A stretch of DNA of 11,466 nt from CAZEFK01 sp964511405 (GCA_964511405.1 CAZEFK010000224.1:1-11466); one strand, 5' to 3'; counted from the first letter of the stretch, positions 1-6,772 are shown. The notes: generated by a model not told the origin, from the sequence alone. Translations and numbers: made by a program.

Positions 1-13
1 CGGTTCGGAGGGC

Positions 14-32
14 GGGGAGGCCAAACCTTCCC
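14..32. other. Small inverted repeat in the gene-free left edge
   Basis: A 7-bp stem (GGGGAGG at 14-20, CCTTCCC at 26-32, with one G-T wobble) surrounds the loop CCAAA. No T-run follows it on either strand, so it does not look like a complete intrinsic terminator. It may belong to a gene beyond the left edge. In DNA this GC-rich, chance is a serious alternative. No convincing coding sequence is seen in 1-199. Confidence 0.25.
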
Positions 33-92
33 GACCCCTATCAGTTGGCTCGACGACAATATCAAGTACGCCAACCGACAGTTTGCCACAAC

Positions 93-122
93 GGCTGGAT
101 CCCCGCTTTCGCGGGGATGACG
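93..122. repeat. REP-like palindromic element
   Basis: A perfect 8-bp stem (ATCCCCGC at 99-106, GCGGGGAT at 111-118) with a TTTC loop is embedded in the context GGCTGG...GACGG. This has the form of the dispersed REP hairpins common between genes in proteobacteria. Their translations give the recognisable strings WIPAFAGMT and LDPRFRGDD, and both occur in frames reading through this site. It lies about 80 nt beyond the stop codon of the leftward GNAT gene. REP hairpins in such places often protect 3' ends or add to termination, but that role here is inferred. Only one copy is present in the window, so its repetitive nature is recognised from form and was not shown. Confidence 0.7.
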
Positions 123-160
123 GTGGGGGGCTGGGGCCGAGACGGCTCGCCCCCTGTTAC

Positions 161-187
161 CTCCTCTTCCCCTCGAGGACGGAGGAG
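161..187 (-). terminator. Weak candidate terminator hairpin after the GNAT gene
   Basis: CTCCTC (161-166) and GAGGAG (182-187) can pair into a 6-bp stem, 13-39 nt downstream of the leftward GNAT stop codon. The loop contains the palindrome CCTCGAGG. There is no U-tract, so termination here would be inefficient or factor-dependent. It may act together with the REP-like hairpin further downstream. Confidence 0.25.
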
Positions 188-199
188 CCTTGGCTCGCC

Positions 200-1189
200 C
201 TACACCATCCAGGGCGTGGGATCGGGAATCCGTTCGGTGCGGCGGTCGAAGACCGTGAAGCCGCCGCGCTTGTACATGGGCAGCGCCTTGGGATGGTCGA
301 GCGTGCAGGTGTGGACCCACAGCCGCGACGGCCGCAGGTTCCACGCGACCTGGACCGCCTGCTCCAGCATCCAGGGGCCGATGCGCTGGCCGATGAAGGC
401 CGGCGCCAGCCCGAAATAGGTCAGCTGCACCAAGCCGTGGCGCCGGGCGTCGAGCTCGAAGAAGCCGGCGGGGACGCCGCCGACATAGGGCACGTGGATG
501 TGCACGTCGGGATCGGTGATCAGGGCGGCCAGCGCCTCGTCGGTCATGCGTCGCCGCTCGTACCACAGCCACGGCCGGCCGACCTCGTTGTAGAGGTGCC
601 GGTAGTAGGACACCGCCGGGTTCTGCAGGCGCAGCAGCAACGGCTGCGACGCCGGCAGCGGGGCCAGGCCCCCCGGCGGCCGCGTGTCCATGCGCAGGGC
701 CGTAATGGTCACCTCGATGTCACGGGCCGCCGCGACGTCGTCGAGGCGCCGGCCGAGCAGCCGCTCGGACTCGGGCCCGTACCCCAGGGCCGCCAGGAAG
801 GGGGTCGCGGTGATGGTCGCCGGACGCAGGACGGCATAGGCCCGGCCGATGGCCCGCGCCCGCAGCCAGGCCTCGGCGCCGGCGACAAGTGCCCGTCCCA
901 GCCCCAGCCGCCGCTGCTTGGGGGCGACGGCCAGCTGGTCGAGCCAGCCGCGCTGGCCGTCATGGCCGACCCGGATCGCCGCGGCCGGCTTGCCGTCATG
1001 CTCGATCACCAGCACGGCGGCGTTGCCATGGGCCAGCATCTGGGTCAGCACCGGCGCCGGATCCTCCATGGCCGCGACCAGGCCGCAGGTCCGCCACAGC
1101 GCCACCACCTGCGGCAGCTCGGCGACGATCATGGGCCGGGGCAGGGGCGCTGTCCCGCGCCGGGCGCCGCGGCCGGGCGACAGCAGCAT
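200..1189 (-). CDS. Tandem two-domain GNAT family N-acetyltransferase
   Basis: The 329-residue protein is predicted to move an acetyl group from acetyl-CoA to an amine; the substrate is unknown. It carries two GNAT units. The first (about residues 18-140) has the typical opening LPQVVALW and an acetyl-CoA-binding motif A, QRRLGLG, at about 92-98. The second (about 185-325) has YYRHLYNEVGRPWLW, a degenerate motif A (FIGQRIGPW, about 265-273) and the usual C-terminal signature HPKALPMYKRGGF (about 299-311). Stand-alone relatives of either half are normally about 150-200 residues, so this looks like a fusion. The ATG at 1189 is chosen because the first domain starts before the internal Met at residue 20 (ATG at 1132). 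No strong ribosome binding site is seen. The gene starts 3 nt after the sseA stop, so co-transcription and coupled translation are likely. The fusion reads as one open frame with no frameshift. Confidence 0.85.
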   Translation of the reverse strand: MLLSPGRGARRGTAPLPRPMIVAELPQVVALWRTCGLVAAMEDPAPVLTQMLAHGNAAVLVIEHDGKPAAAIRVGHDGQRGWLDQLAVAPKQRRLGLGRALVAGAEAWLRARAIGRAYAVLRPATITATPFLAALGYGPESERLLGRRLDDVAAARDIEVTITALRMDTRPPGGLAPLPASQPLLLRLQNPAVSYYRHLYNEVGRPWLWYERRRMTDEALAALITDPDVHIHVPYVGGVPAGFFELDARRHGLVQLTYFGLAPAFIGQRIGPWMLEQAVQVAWNLRPSRLWVHTCTLDHPKALPMYKRGGFTVFDRRTERIPDPTPWMV

Positions 1190-1192
1190 GGG

Positions 1193-2050
1193 TCAGGCCC
1201 CGGTTGCGATCGGCCGGCCCGGCTGGCTTGCCCAGTCGGCCCACGAGCCGTCATAGATCGTCACCGCGGGCGCGCCGGCGACCGCCGCGCCGAGGGCGAG
1301 CACGCAGGCCGAGACTCCGGATCCGCAGGTGGCCGTGACCGGCCGGTCGAGGTCGATGCCGGCCTGGGCGAACCGCTCGCGCAACGCAGCCGGCGCCAGC
1401 AGCAGGCCGTCCGCGCCAGCCAGTTGCCCGAACGGCAGGCTGCGGGCGCCGGGCATATGGCCGCTGGGCAGGCTCGGCCGCGGCTCGGGCTCGGTGCCGG
1501 CGAAGCGCCCGGCGCTGCGCGCGTCGACCACCTGGCCGCCGGCAGCGAGGGTCGCCGCGACCTGGTCGGCATCGGCGACCAACTCGGGCCGGAAGCGGAC
1601 GGTGAACGGCCGGGGGCGGGGATCGACCCAGCCCGCCTCGACCGGCCGCCCATCGGCCCGCCAGCGCGGCAGGCCGCCGTCGAGCACGGCGACCTGGTCG
1701 TGACCGGCGATACGCAGCATCCACCAGGCACGGGCCGCACCCATCACCCCGCGGCCGTCATAGGCGATCACCGTCACGCCGTCGCCGATCCCCAGGGCGC
1801 CCAGATGCCGTCCGAGGCCGGCGGGCGGCGGCAGCATGTGCGGCCGCGGGTCGGATTCGTCTCTTACGCGGTCGACATCGAAGCGGATCGCGCCCGGAAT
1901 ATGGGCCTGCCGGTACTCGGCGTCGCCGTCCCGGCCTTCGTTCGGCAGGAAAACCGTGGCGTCCAGCACCATCAGGTCGTCGGCACCGAGCCGCTCGGCC
2001 AGCCAGGGCGTTGTCACCACCGGACCCGGAAGGGCATTGCGCCCAGCCAT
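1193..2050 (-). CDS. sseA: 3-mercaptopyruvate sulfurtransferase (two-domain rhodanese)
   Basis: This cytoplasmic enzyme of 285 residues transfers sulfur from 3-mercaptopyruvate to a thiol or cyanide through a cysteine persulfide. There are two rhodanese domains. The N-terminal structural one (about 10-140) has YDGRGVMGAARAWWMLR and the linker LDGGLPRW. The C-terminal catalytic one (about 155-280) has VVDARSAGRF, GHMPGARSLPF and the active-site loop CGSGVSAC with Cys at about 242. The CGSGV(T/S)A loop is typical of SseA-type mercaptopyruvate sulfurtransferases rather than thiosulfate rhodaneses, whose loop is usually CRKGVTA. Length matches the family (about 280). The ATG at 2050 has a GAGGT ribosome binding site (2055-2059, leftward) just upstream. 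A longer frame extends further upstream, but its residues are low-complexity Arg/Pro/Ala shadow. The gene heads a leftward pair with the GNAT gene and diverges from sixA over 71 bp. Confidence 0.92.
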   Translation of the reverse strand: MAGRNALPGPVVTTPWLAERLGADDLMVLDATVFLPNEGRDGDAEYRQAHIPGAIRFDVDRVRDESDPRPHMLPPPAGLGRHLGALGIGDGVTVIAYDGRGVMGAARAWWMLRIAGHDQVAVLDGGLPRWRADGRPVEAGWVDPRPRPFTVRFRPELVADADQVAATLAAGGQVVDARSAGRFAGTEPEPRPSLPSGHMPGARSLPFGQLAGADGLLLAPAALRERFAQAGIDLDRPVTATCGSGVSACVLALGAAVAGAPAVTIYDGSWADWASQPGRPIATGA

Positions 2051-2121
2051 GGCTACCTCATGCTTGAGCCACCAGAGGAACGACGCTACAGCCTCGGACG
2101 ACGGGGCGAAAGGGTGCGGCC

Positions 2122-2631
2122 ATGCTGATCCTCCATCTGATGCGCCATGCCAAGGCGGCCCGGCCGGCTGGCATCCGCGACCGCGAGCGCCCGCTGAACG
2201 AGCAGGGGCGGTCCGATGCCGCGGCCGTCGCGCGCGCCCGCGCCGCTGAGCTCGGCCGGGTCGAGCTGGTGCTGTGCTCCGATTCGACACGCACTCGGCA
2301 GACCGTGGCGGTGGTGCGGCCCTGGCTGCCGGGGGCGGTCGAGATCGCCTACGAGCCGGGTCTGTATCTCGCCACCGACGACGCGATCCTGGCCCAGCTC
2401 CGCCGGCCCGGGACGGATCAGGTGCGCTTGGTGGTCGGGCACAATGACGGACTGTGGCAGGCGGCCGCGCGGCTGGCGGCGGCCGGGCCGCGGCGGCTGA
2501 TCGAGCGGATCGGGGCCGGGCTGCCGACCAGCGGCTTCGCCTCCTATGAGATCGACCGCGACGACTGGGCGGAGCTGATCCCGGCTGCGGCGCGCCTGAC
2601 CGGCCTGCTGGTGCCGCGCGACCTCGAATAG
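2122..2631 (+). CDS. sixA: SixA-type phosphohistidine phosphatase (histidine phosphatase superfamily)
   Basis: A compact 169-residue member of the histidine phosphatase (phosphoglycerate mutase-like) superfamily, predicted to remove phosphate from phosphohistidine or a small phosphorylated molecule. The catalytic RHAKA motif is at residues 8-12, with His9 as the expected phosphate acceptor. LCSDSTRTRQT (about 51-61) supplies the second conserved arginine, and LVVGHND (about 107-113) carries the second catalytic histidine. PLNEQGR follows the first motif, as is usual. No signal peptide or membrane segment is seen. The ATG at 2122 has AAAGGG at 2109-2114 with 7-nt spacing. A CYTH-CHAD gene follows 79 bp downstream on the same strand, suggesting a shared phosphate or polyphosphate theme. 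The true substrate cannot be read from sequence; SixA acts on the ArcB HPt domain and the nitrogen phosphotransferase system in E. coli. Confidence 0.85.
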   Translation: MLILHLMRHAKAARPAGIRDRERPLNEQGRSDAAAVARARAAELGRVELVLCSDSTRTRQTVAVVRPWLPGAVEIAYEPGLYLATDDAILAQLRRPGTDQVRLVVGHNDGLWQAAARLAAAGPRRLIERIGAGLPTSGFASYEIDRDDWAELIPAAARLTGLLVPRDLE

Positions 2632-2656
2632 TCGACTTTCGGGCGAACCGAACATT

Positions 2657-2684
2657 TTGTGAAACTGTCATTGTCCAGTAACAT
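2657..2684 (+). promoter_or_regulatory. Candidate sigma-70-type promoter for the CYTH-CHAD gene
   Basis: TTGTGA (2657-2662) and TAACAT (2679-2684) are separated by 16 bp inside a short AT-richer island that stands out in this GC-rich DNA. Transcription would begin near 2691, about 20-26 nt before the possible start codons of the CHAD gene. Neither box is perfect, so this is a candidate only. Confidence 0.35.
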
Positions 2685-2710
2685 TCGGCCGGTTTTCACC
2701 GAGCCGATCC

Positions 2711-4108
2711 TTGGAGATGATTGAGACTGAGCCACGGCCGTGCCTAGTCCTGGCCGTGCCGCCCGAAGCGGTCGCCCTGCTGAAGCGGTTGCCGTGGCTG
2801 CGCGGCGCGGGGGGCCGGTCGGCGTCGTCCCGCACGATCTATTACGACACGCCCAATCTCAGCCTGCGCGACCGCGCGGTCGCCATAGTCAACGGCGGCG
2901 ACGGCACGGACGCCTGGCCGACGCTGCCCGACACCCCGCTGCGCCCGGTCTTCGAAGCCGATCTGGTGCGAACCGTCGGCCGGCTGGTGAGCGGCGGCAG
3001 CACCGTGCGGGTCGAGCTGACCGCCGGGCGGCTGGCGTCGGCCGGCGCCGCCGAACCCTACGCGCGGCTGACCCTGGATCTGGAGGACGGCGCGGCCGAT
3101 GGCCTGGTCGCCGCCGCCATCGATCTCGGCCGCACGCACCGGGTGCGGCTGGCCGTGGACAGCGCGATCGAGCGCGGCTACGCGCTGGCGACGGGGGCTG
3201 GACCGGAAGCGATCCGGATCGTGCGGGCCAAGCCGGTCGTCCTGGCCCCCGAGTTGACGGTCGAGCAGGGCCTGGCCCGGCTGCTGCGCAGCGGCTTGGA
3301 CCACTGGATCGGCAACGAGGCGGCGGTGCGGCGCCACCGGTCGGCCGAAGGCGTCCATCAGATGCGGGTGGCGCTGCGCCGGCTGCGCGCGGTCCTGTCG
3401 CAGGTCCGGCCGATGCTGCCCGCCGCAGCGCGCAGCCACGGCGAGGACCTGCGCTGGCTCGCGGCACGGTTGGGCCGGGCGCGCGACTGGGACGTGATGC
3501 TGAGCGAGACGCTGCTGCCGGTCGAGGCGGCATTCCCGCATGACCCGGCGCTGGCGGCGGTGCGCCGTGCCGCCGTGGCGGCGCGCGATGCGGCCTATGC
3601 CGACCTCGAGGCCGACCTTGACGGCGAACGCTATGGCCGCCTGGCTTGCGGATTCGCGGCTTGGTCGTTCGGGTATGGCTGGCGGCAGCAGCCGCTGAGC
3701 CCGGCCGCGGTACGGCTGTTCCAGCCGCTGGCGCCCTATGCGGCGGACGCGATGGGGCGGCGCTGCCGCAAGCTGTTCGCCCGCGTCGACCGGCCGTCGC
3801 GCCTGCCGTCGGAGGCGCAGCACGAACTGCGCAAGCGGGTCAAGCGGTTGCGGTACCTGCTGGAGTTCTTTGAGCCGCTGCTGCCCGCCAAGCGGACCCG
3901 CGGGCTGCTGAAGCATCTCGCCGGACTGCAGGACGGGTTGGGCCGTGCCAACGACGCCGCCGCGGTACGGGGTCTGCTGGAGCAGATCGCCACCGCGGGC
4001 GATCCGCTGGTGGCGCGCGGCATCGGGCAGGTGCTGGGGTGGGTGGCGGCCGCCGGCCGCGACGCAGGCGCGGCCATCGATCGCGAATGGGCCGCCGCAA
4101 GACCATGA
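2711..4108 (+). CDS. CYTH-CHAD domain protein with a degenerate CYTH half
   Basis: The protein is about 465 residues. The C-terminal CHAD (conserved histidine alpha-helical) domain spans about 185-460 and shows its basic histidine signatures: HQMRVALRRLRAVL (about 216-229), LGRARDWDV (about 254-262), LRKRVKRLRYLLEFFEPL (about 372-389) and LAGLQDGLGRANDAA (about 402-416). CHAD domains bind polyphosphate, and these Arg/Lys/His helices are the binding surface in the family. The N-terminal CYTH (triphosphate tunnel) region, about 10-165, is recognisable by YYDTPNLSLRDR, LRPVFE, VELTAGRL and the terminal AIERGYALA. It lacks the opening ExExK motif, where PCLVLAV stands instead, and most acidic metal ligands. 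It is therefore probably not an active triphosphatase. The start is uncertain: TTG at 2711 gives the longest form, while ATG at 2717 has GGAG touching it, which is unusually close. The gene follows sixA and runs convergent with the tRNA-Asn gene. Confidence 0.85.
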   Translation: MEMIETEPRPCLVLAVPPEAVALLKRLPWLRGAGGRSASSRTIYYDTPNLSLRDRAVAIVNGGDGTDAWPTLPDTPLRPVFEADLVRTVGRLVSGGSTVRVELTAGRLASAGAAEPYARLTLDLEDGAADGLVAAAIDLGRTHRVRLAVDSAIERGYALATGAGPEAIRIVRAKPVVLAPELTVEQGLARLLRSGLDHWIGNEAAVRRHRSAEGVHQMRVALRRLRAVLSQVRPMLPAAARSHGEDLRWLAARLGRARDWDVMLSETLLPVEAAFPHDPALAAVRRAAVAARDAAYADLEADLDGERYGRLACGFAAWSFGYGWRQQPLSPAAVRLFQPLAPYAADAMGRRCRKLFARVDRPSRLPSEAQHELRKRVKRLRYLLEFFEPLLPAKRTRGLLKHLAGLQDGLGRANDAAAVRGLLEQIATAGDPLVARGIGQVLGWVAAAGRDAGAAIDREWAAARP

Positions 4109-4124
4109 CTGCGAAGGTCGGCGC

Positions 4125-4199
4125 TGGCTCCGGGACTCGGATTCGAACCGAGGACCGATCGGTTAACAGCCGATTGCTCTACCGCTGAGCTATCCCGGA
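4125..4199 (-). tRNA. tRNA-Asn (anticodon GUU)
   Basis: Read leftward, the 75-nt sequence folds into a complete cloverleaf. It has a 7-bp acceptor stem (TCCGGGA with TCCCGGA), D-stem GCTC/GAGC, anticodon stem ATCGG/CCGAT around the loop CTGTTAA, a 5-nt variable loop CGGTC, and T-stem CTCGG/CCGAG around TTCGAAT. The anticodon is GTT, for Asn. The discriminator base is G, as expected for bacterial tRNA-Asn, and the 3' CCA is encoded (4127-4125). All stems pair perfectly. The 3' end faces the end of the CHAD gene, 16 nt away. There is no sign of a duplicated tRNA end or integrase nearby. Confidence 0.98.
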
Positions 4200-4217
4200 A
4201 CGCCGTGCGCGGGCCGC

Positions 4218-4246
4218 TATCTACGGCGCCCGGCCGCCCCCGTCAA
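4218..4246 (-). promoter_or_regulatory. Sigma-70-type promoter of tRNA-Asn
   Basis: Read leftward, TTGACG (-35; 4246-4241) is followed after exactly 17 bp by TAGATA (-10; 4223-4218). Transcription should start near 4211, about 12 nt before the tRNA 5' end at 4199. The stretch between the -10 box and the start is GC-only, like the discriminators of stringently controlled stable-RNA promoters; that control is inferred. The promoter sits 10 bp after the stop codon of the neighbouring leftward gene, so the tRNA need not depend on that gene's transcript. Confidence 0.75.
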
Positions 4247-4255
4247 TCGGTAATC

Positions 4256-4822
4256 TCAGTTGCGGGCGGGCGGCATATCGCCGGGCACGCCGGCGAGGCT
4301 GGCCATGGACGGCAGTTGATCGGCGAGCGCCGCCAGCGACCACGGTCCGCTGGGGCCGAAGCAGGCTGCCGCCAGCAGCAGATTGACCGCCAGCGACAAG
4401 GCCAGGCTCCAGCGGAGCAGGCCGGCGCTGCGCCGCGCGTTGGCGATCCGGACGCTGGTCAGCTCGCTGAGGCGCGACATCGCGTCGGCCATGGCCGACC
4501 ATTCCGGTGCCGACGACATCAGCGTGACTGCCGAATTGGCCGCGGCGTCGAAGGTGGCGGCCAGCCGCTCGACGCGATCGCCGAGCTGCCGCACATGGGT
4601 GTCGAGCGCCGCCTGGGCCCGGGCCAGCTGGACGATTCGCTCGCCCAGTGCGTCCGCGCCCGCGGACGTGCCGGTCGCCGGTGTGTCCAGCAGCACTTGG
4701 ATCCGGTCGAGGTCGACGTCGAAGCCATCCGCCTCGGCGACCGCAGGTGGCGGCGCCGCTGCGGCTGCGACACTGTCGGGGCCGATTCCGTCCACGATTT
4801 CCGCCTGTTCCTGTCCCGCCAC
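4256..4822 (-). CDS. Hypothetical coiled-coil protein with one membrane segment
   Basis: I do not recognise a family for this 188-residue protein. It has an Ala/Pro-rich, acidic N-terminus (1-45), then a heptad-like helix (about 57-95, ERIVQLARAQAALDTHVRQL and onward) that probably forms a coiled coil. A further helix (about 108-130) ends in a basic patch, RIANARR. One hydrophobic segment follows (about 134-155, LLRWSLALSLAVNLLLAAAC), and then a short tail of about 33 residues. The absence of a signal peptide and the positive patch before the membrane segment suggest a tail-anchored protein with its N-terminus inside the cell. The start is taken as GTG at 4822 with a GGGGGG stretch 5-10 nt upstream; other starts are possible. 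It is transcribed away from the sigma-54 promoter of atzF, from which it diverges over 135 bp. It may be unrelated to the cyanurate genes. Confidence 0.65.
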   Translation of the reverse strand: MAGQEQAEIVDGIGPDSVAAAAAPPPAVAEADGFDVDLDRIQVLLDTPATGTSAGADALGERIVQLARAQAALDTHVRQLGDRVERLAATFDAAANSAVTLMSSAPEWSAMADAMSRLSELTSVRIANARRSAGLLRWSLALSLAVNLLLAAACFGPSGPWSLAALADQLPSMASLAGVPGDMPPARN

Positions 4823-4907
4823 CGCGCCCCCCGTTGCGGTCCGTCCAAGTCGGCAGATGAAACGCGCGAGCGCCGCCGGATGGTTCCCGGCCGGCTGTGG
4901 CCATTAC

Positions 4908-4923
4908 TGGCACGGTGGTTGCT
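4908..4923 (+). promoter_or_regulatory. Sigma-54 (RpoN) promoter of the atzF-atzD unit
   Basis: TGGCACGGTGGTTGCT matches the -24/-12 consensus TGGCACG-N4-TTGC(A/T) at every fixed position. The invariant GG (4909-4910) and GC (4921-4922) are separated by the required 10 bp. Transcription would start near 4934, leaving a leader of about 24 nt that contains the atzF ribosome binding site. Sigma-54 promoters need an enhancer-binding activator. NtrC is the obvious candidate for a nitrogen-scavenging operon, but I see no clear NtrC palindrome in the 135 bp upstream. Confidence 0.9.
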
Positions 4924-4945
4924 GGAGAGCGGACCCCAACCCGAG

Positions 4946-4950
4946 AGGAG
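4946..4950 (+). promoter_or_regulatory. Ribosome binding site that fixes the atzF start
   Basis: AGGAG lies 7 nt before the ATG at 4958. The reading frame stays open for about 250 codons upstream, but that stretch overlaps the tRNA promoter, the divergent gene and the sigma-54 promoter. This site, together with the start of family similarity, therefore decides the true start. Confidence 0.85.
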
Positions 4951-4957
4951 CCGCGGC

Positions 4958-6769
4958 ATGTCCCTTCGCGTCCCGGCCAGCATCGATCTCCCGTCGCTGC
5001 GCGCGGCCTATCGCGACGGCCTTGACCCGAGCGACCTGGTGGCGGACATCGCGGCGCGGATCGCGGCGTGGGACGATCCGGCGCTGTTCATCGCGCGCCC
5101 GTCGGCCGCCGCCCTGTCCGAGCGCGCGGCGGCGCTGGCGGCGCTTCCGCTCGCCGCGCGTGCGTCCCTGCCGCTGTTCGGGATCCCGTTCGTCGCCAAG
5201 GACAATATCGATGCGGCCGGGCTGCCGACGACCGCCGCCTGCCCCGACTACGCCTATCTGCCGCAGCGCAGTGCGACGGTGGTCGAACGGCTCGAGGCGG
5301 CGGGCGCGATCCTGGTCGGCAAGGCCAACCTTGACCAGTTCGCAACCGGCCTGGTCGGCGTGCGGTCGCCCTACGGCACGCCGCGCAACAGCATCGATGC
5401 CCGGATCGTGCCGGGCGGCTCGTCGTCGGGCTCGGCAACGGCGGTCGCCGCCGGCCTTGCGACATTTTCGCTGGGCACCGACACGGCCGGCTCGGGGCGG
5501 GTCCCGGCCGGCCTCAACAACCTGGTCGGCCTCAAGCCGACCGGTGGCCTGGTGTCGACGCGCGGCGTCGTGCCGGCCTGCCGCACCCTGGACTGCGTCT
5601 CGGTGTTCGCCCTGACCACCGACGACGCCTTCGCCGTGCTGGAGGTCGTCGCCGGCTATGACCGCGAGGATCCGATGTCGCGCCGCCTGCCGCTGGGCGG
5701 GCTCGGCGCTTTGCCGCCGAGCGTGCGGGTTGCGGTGCCGCAGCCCGAGGATCGCCGCTTCTTCGGCGACCGGGCGGGGGCCGCGGCCTTCGACGCTGCC
5801 ATCGCCGGCCTGCGCAGCCTCGATCTGGCCGTCGCCGAGATCCCGTTCGAGCCGTTCTTCAAGGTGGCGCGGCTGTTGTACGAAGGCCCCTGGGTCGCCG
5901 AGCGGCTGGCCGCCATCCGCGGGTTCGCCGAGCGGCTGCCGAGCGCCCTGCACCCGGTGACCCGGACCATCATCGACGGCGCACACCGTCTTGCCGCCGT
6001 CGACGTGTTCGAGGCGCAGCACCAGCTCGCCGGGCTTCGGCGGGCGATCGAGCCGATCTGGGACCAGGTCGATGTCCTGGCCGTGCCGACGGTGCCGCGG
6101 GCCTGGACGATCGAGGAGGTCGAGGCCGAGCCGATCATGACCAATGCCGCCCTGGGCACCTACACCAACTTCGTCAACCTGCTGGGGCTGTGCGCGCTGG
6201 CGGTCCCGACCCAACGCCGTCCCGACGGGCTGCCCGCCGGCATCACGCTGATCGCGCCGGGCGGCCAGGATGCGTGGCTGGCGAGCCTCGGCCGCCGGAT
6301 CGAATCCCAGGCGGAGACCCTGGGTGCGGGGGGCTGGCCGCGACCGCATCTGGCGCCGGTTCCGGCCGAGGTGCGCGATGGCGACGTCGGCCTGGTCGTC
6401 GTCGGCGGTCATCTGTCCGGCATGCCGTTGAACCCCGAGCTCCGCGCCTTGGGCGCGACCCTGGTCGGCCCGGTCCGGACGGCGCCGGCTTACCATCTGT
6501 ACGCGTTGCCCGGAGGGCCGCCGCGGCGGCCGGGGATGGTGCAGGTGGCGGCCGGCGGCACGGCCATCGAAGCCGAGCTGTGGGCATTGGCGCCCGAGGC
6601 CTTCGGACGGTTCGTGGCCGCGATCCCGGCGCCGCTGTCGATCGGCAGCGTCCGGCTCGAGGATGGCCGGGTCGCCAAGGGCTTCCTGTGCGAGGCGGCA
6701 GCCCTGGCGGGGGCGGCCGACATCAGCCGCTTCGGCGGTTGGCGCGCCTACCTGGCGGCGCAGGCCTGA
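4958..6769 (+). CDS. atzF: Allophanate hydrolase
   Basis: Cytoplasmic amidase-signature enzyme (603 residues, the usual length of about 600) that breaks allophanate down to ammonia and CO2, the last step of cyanurate, biuret and urea-carboxylase pathways. The N-terminal amidase domain (about 1-450) carries the Ser-cisSer-Lys triad: Lys81 in FVAKDNID, cis-Ser155 in PGGSSSGSA and nucleophile Ser179 in TDTAGSGRVPA. The spacings (74 and 24 residues) equal those of known AtzF. The C-terminal allophanate-hydrolase domain (about 475-600) has GGHLSGMPLN with His485, the expected catalytic histidine, plus YHLYALPGG and KGFLCE. Both domains are present, so the full two-step reaction is expected. The gene is led by a sigma-54 promoter and followed by the ring-opening amidohydrolase gene after 3 nt. 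No urea carboxylase gene is adjacent, which argues for the cyanurate/biuret role rather than urea amidolyase. Confidence 0.95.
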   Translation: MSLRVPASIDLPSLRAAYRDGLDPSDLVADIAARIAAWDDPALFIARPSAAALSERAAALAALPLAARASLPLFGIPFVAKDNIDAAGLPTTAACPDYAYLPQRSATVVERLEAAGAILVGKANLDQFATGLVGVRSPYGTPRNSIDARIVPGGSSSGSATAVAAGLATFSLGTDTAGSGRVPAGLNNLVGLKPTGGLVSTRGVVPACRTLDCVSVFALTTDDAFAVLEVVAGYDREDPMSRRLPLGGLGALPPSVRVAVPQPEDRRFFGDRAGAAAFDAAIAGLRSLDLAVAEIPFEPFFKVARLLYEGPWVAERLAAIRGFAERLPSALHPVTRTIIDGAHRLAAVDVFEAQHQLAGLRRAIEPIWDQVDVLAVPTVPRAWTIEEVEAEPIMTNAALGTYTNFVNLLGLCALAVPTQRRPDGLPAGITLIAPGGQDAWLASLGRRIESQAETLGAGGWPRPHLAPVPAEVRDGDVGLVVVGGHLSGMPLNPELRALGATLVGPVRTAPAYHLYALPGGPPRRPGMVQVAAGGTAIEAELWALAPEAFGRFVAAIPAPLSIGSVRLEDGRVAKGFLCEAAALAGAADISRFGGWRAYLAAQA

Positions 6770-6772
6770 GCC

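Noticed and set aside
83..2128. A 681-codon rightward open frame across the leftward GNAT and sseA genes
   Set aside because: It is composed mainly of Arg, Gly, Pro, Ala, Gln and His without any family motif, begins inside the REP-like hairpin, and is antisense to two clearly recognisable enzymes. It is a by-product of GC-rich codon use.
4125..4199. tRNA-Asn as the attachment site of a genomic island carrying the cyanurate genes
   Set aside because: Integrating elements normally enter at the tRNA 3' end, which here faces the CHAD gene and not the cyanurate cluster. No repeated tRNA end and no integrase are seen in the window.
4205..4957. An N-terminal extension of about 250 residues on allophanate hydrolase
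   Set aside because: The open frame upstream of 4958 crosses the tRNA promoter, the divergent gene and the sigma-54 promoter. Family similarity begins at ATG 4958, which has a good ribosome binding site.
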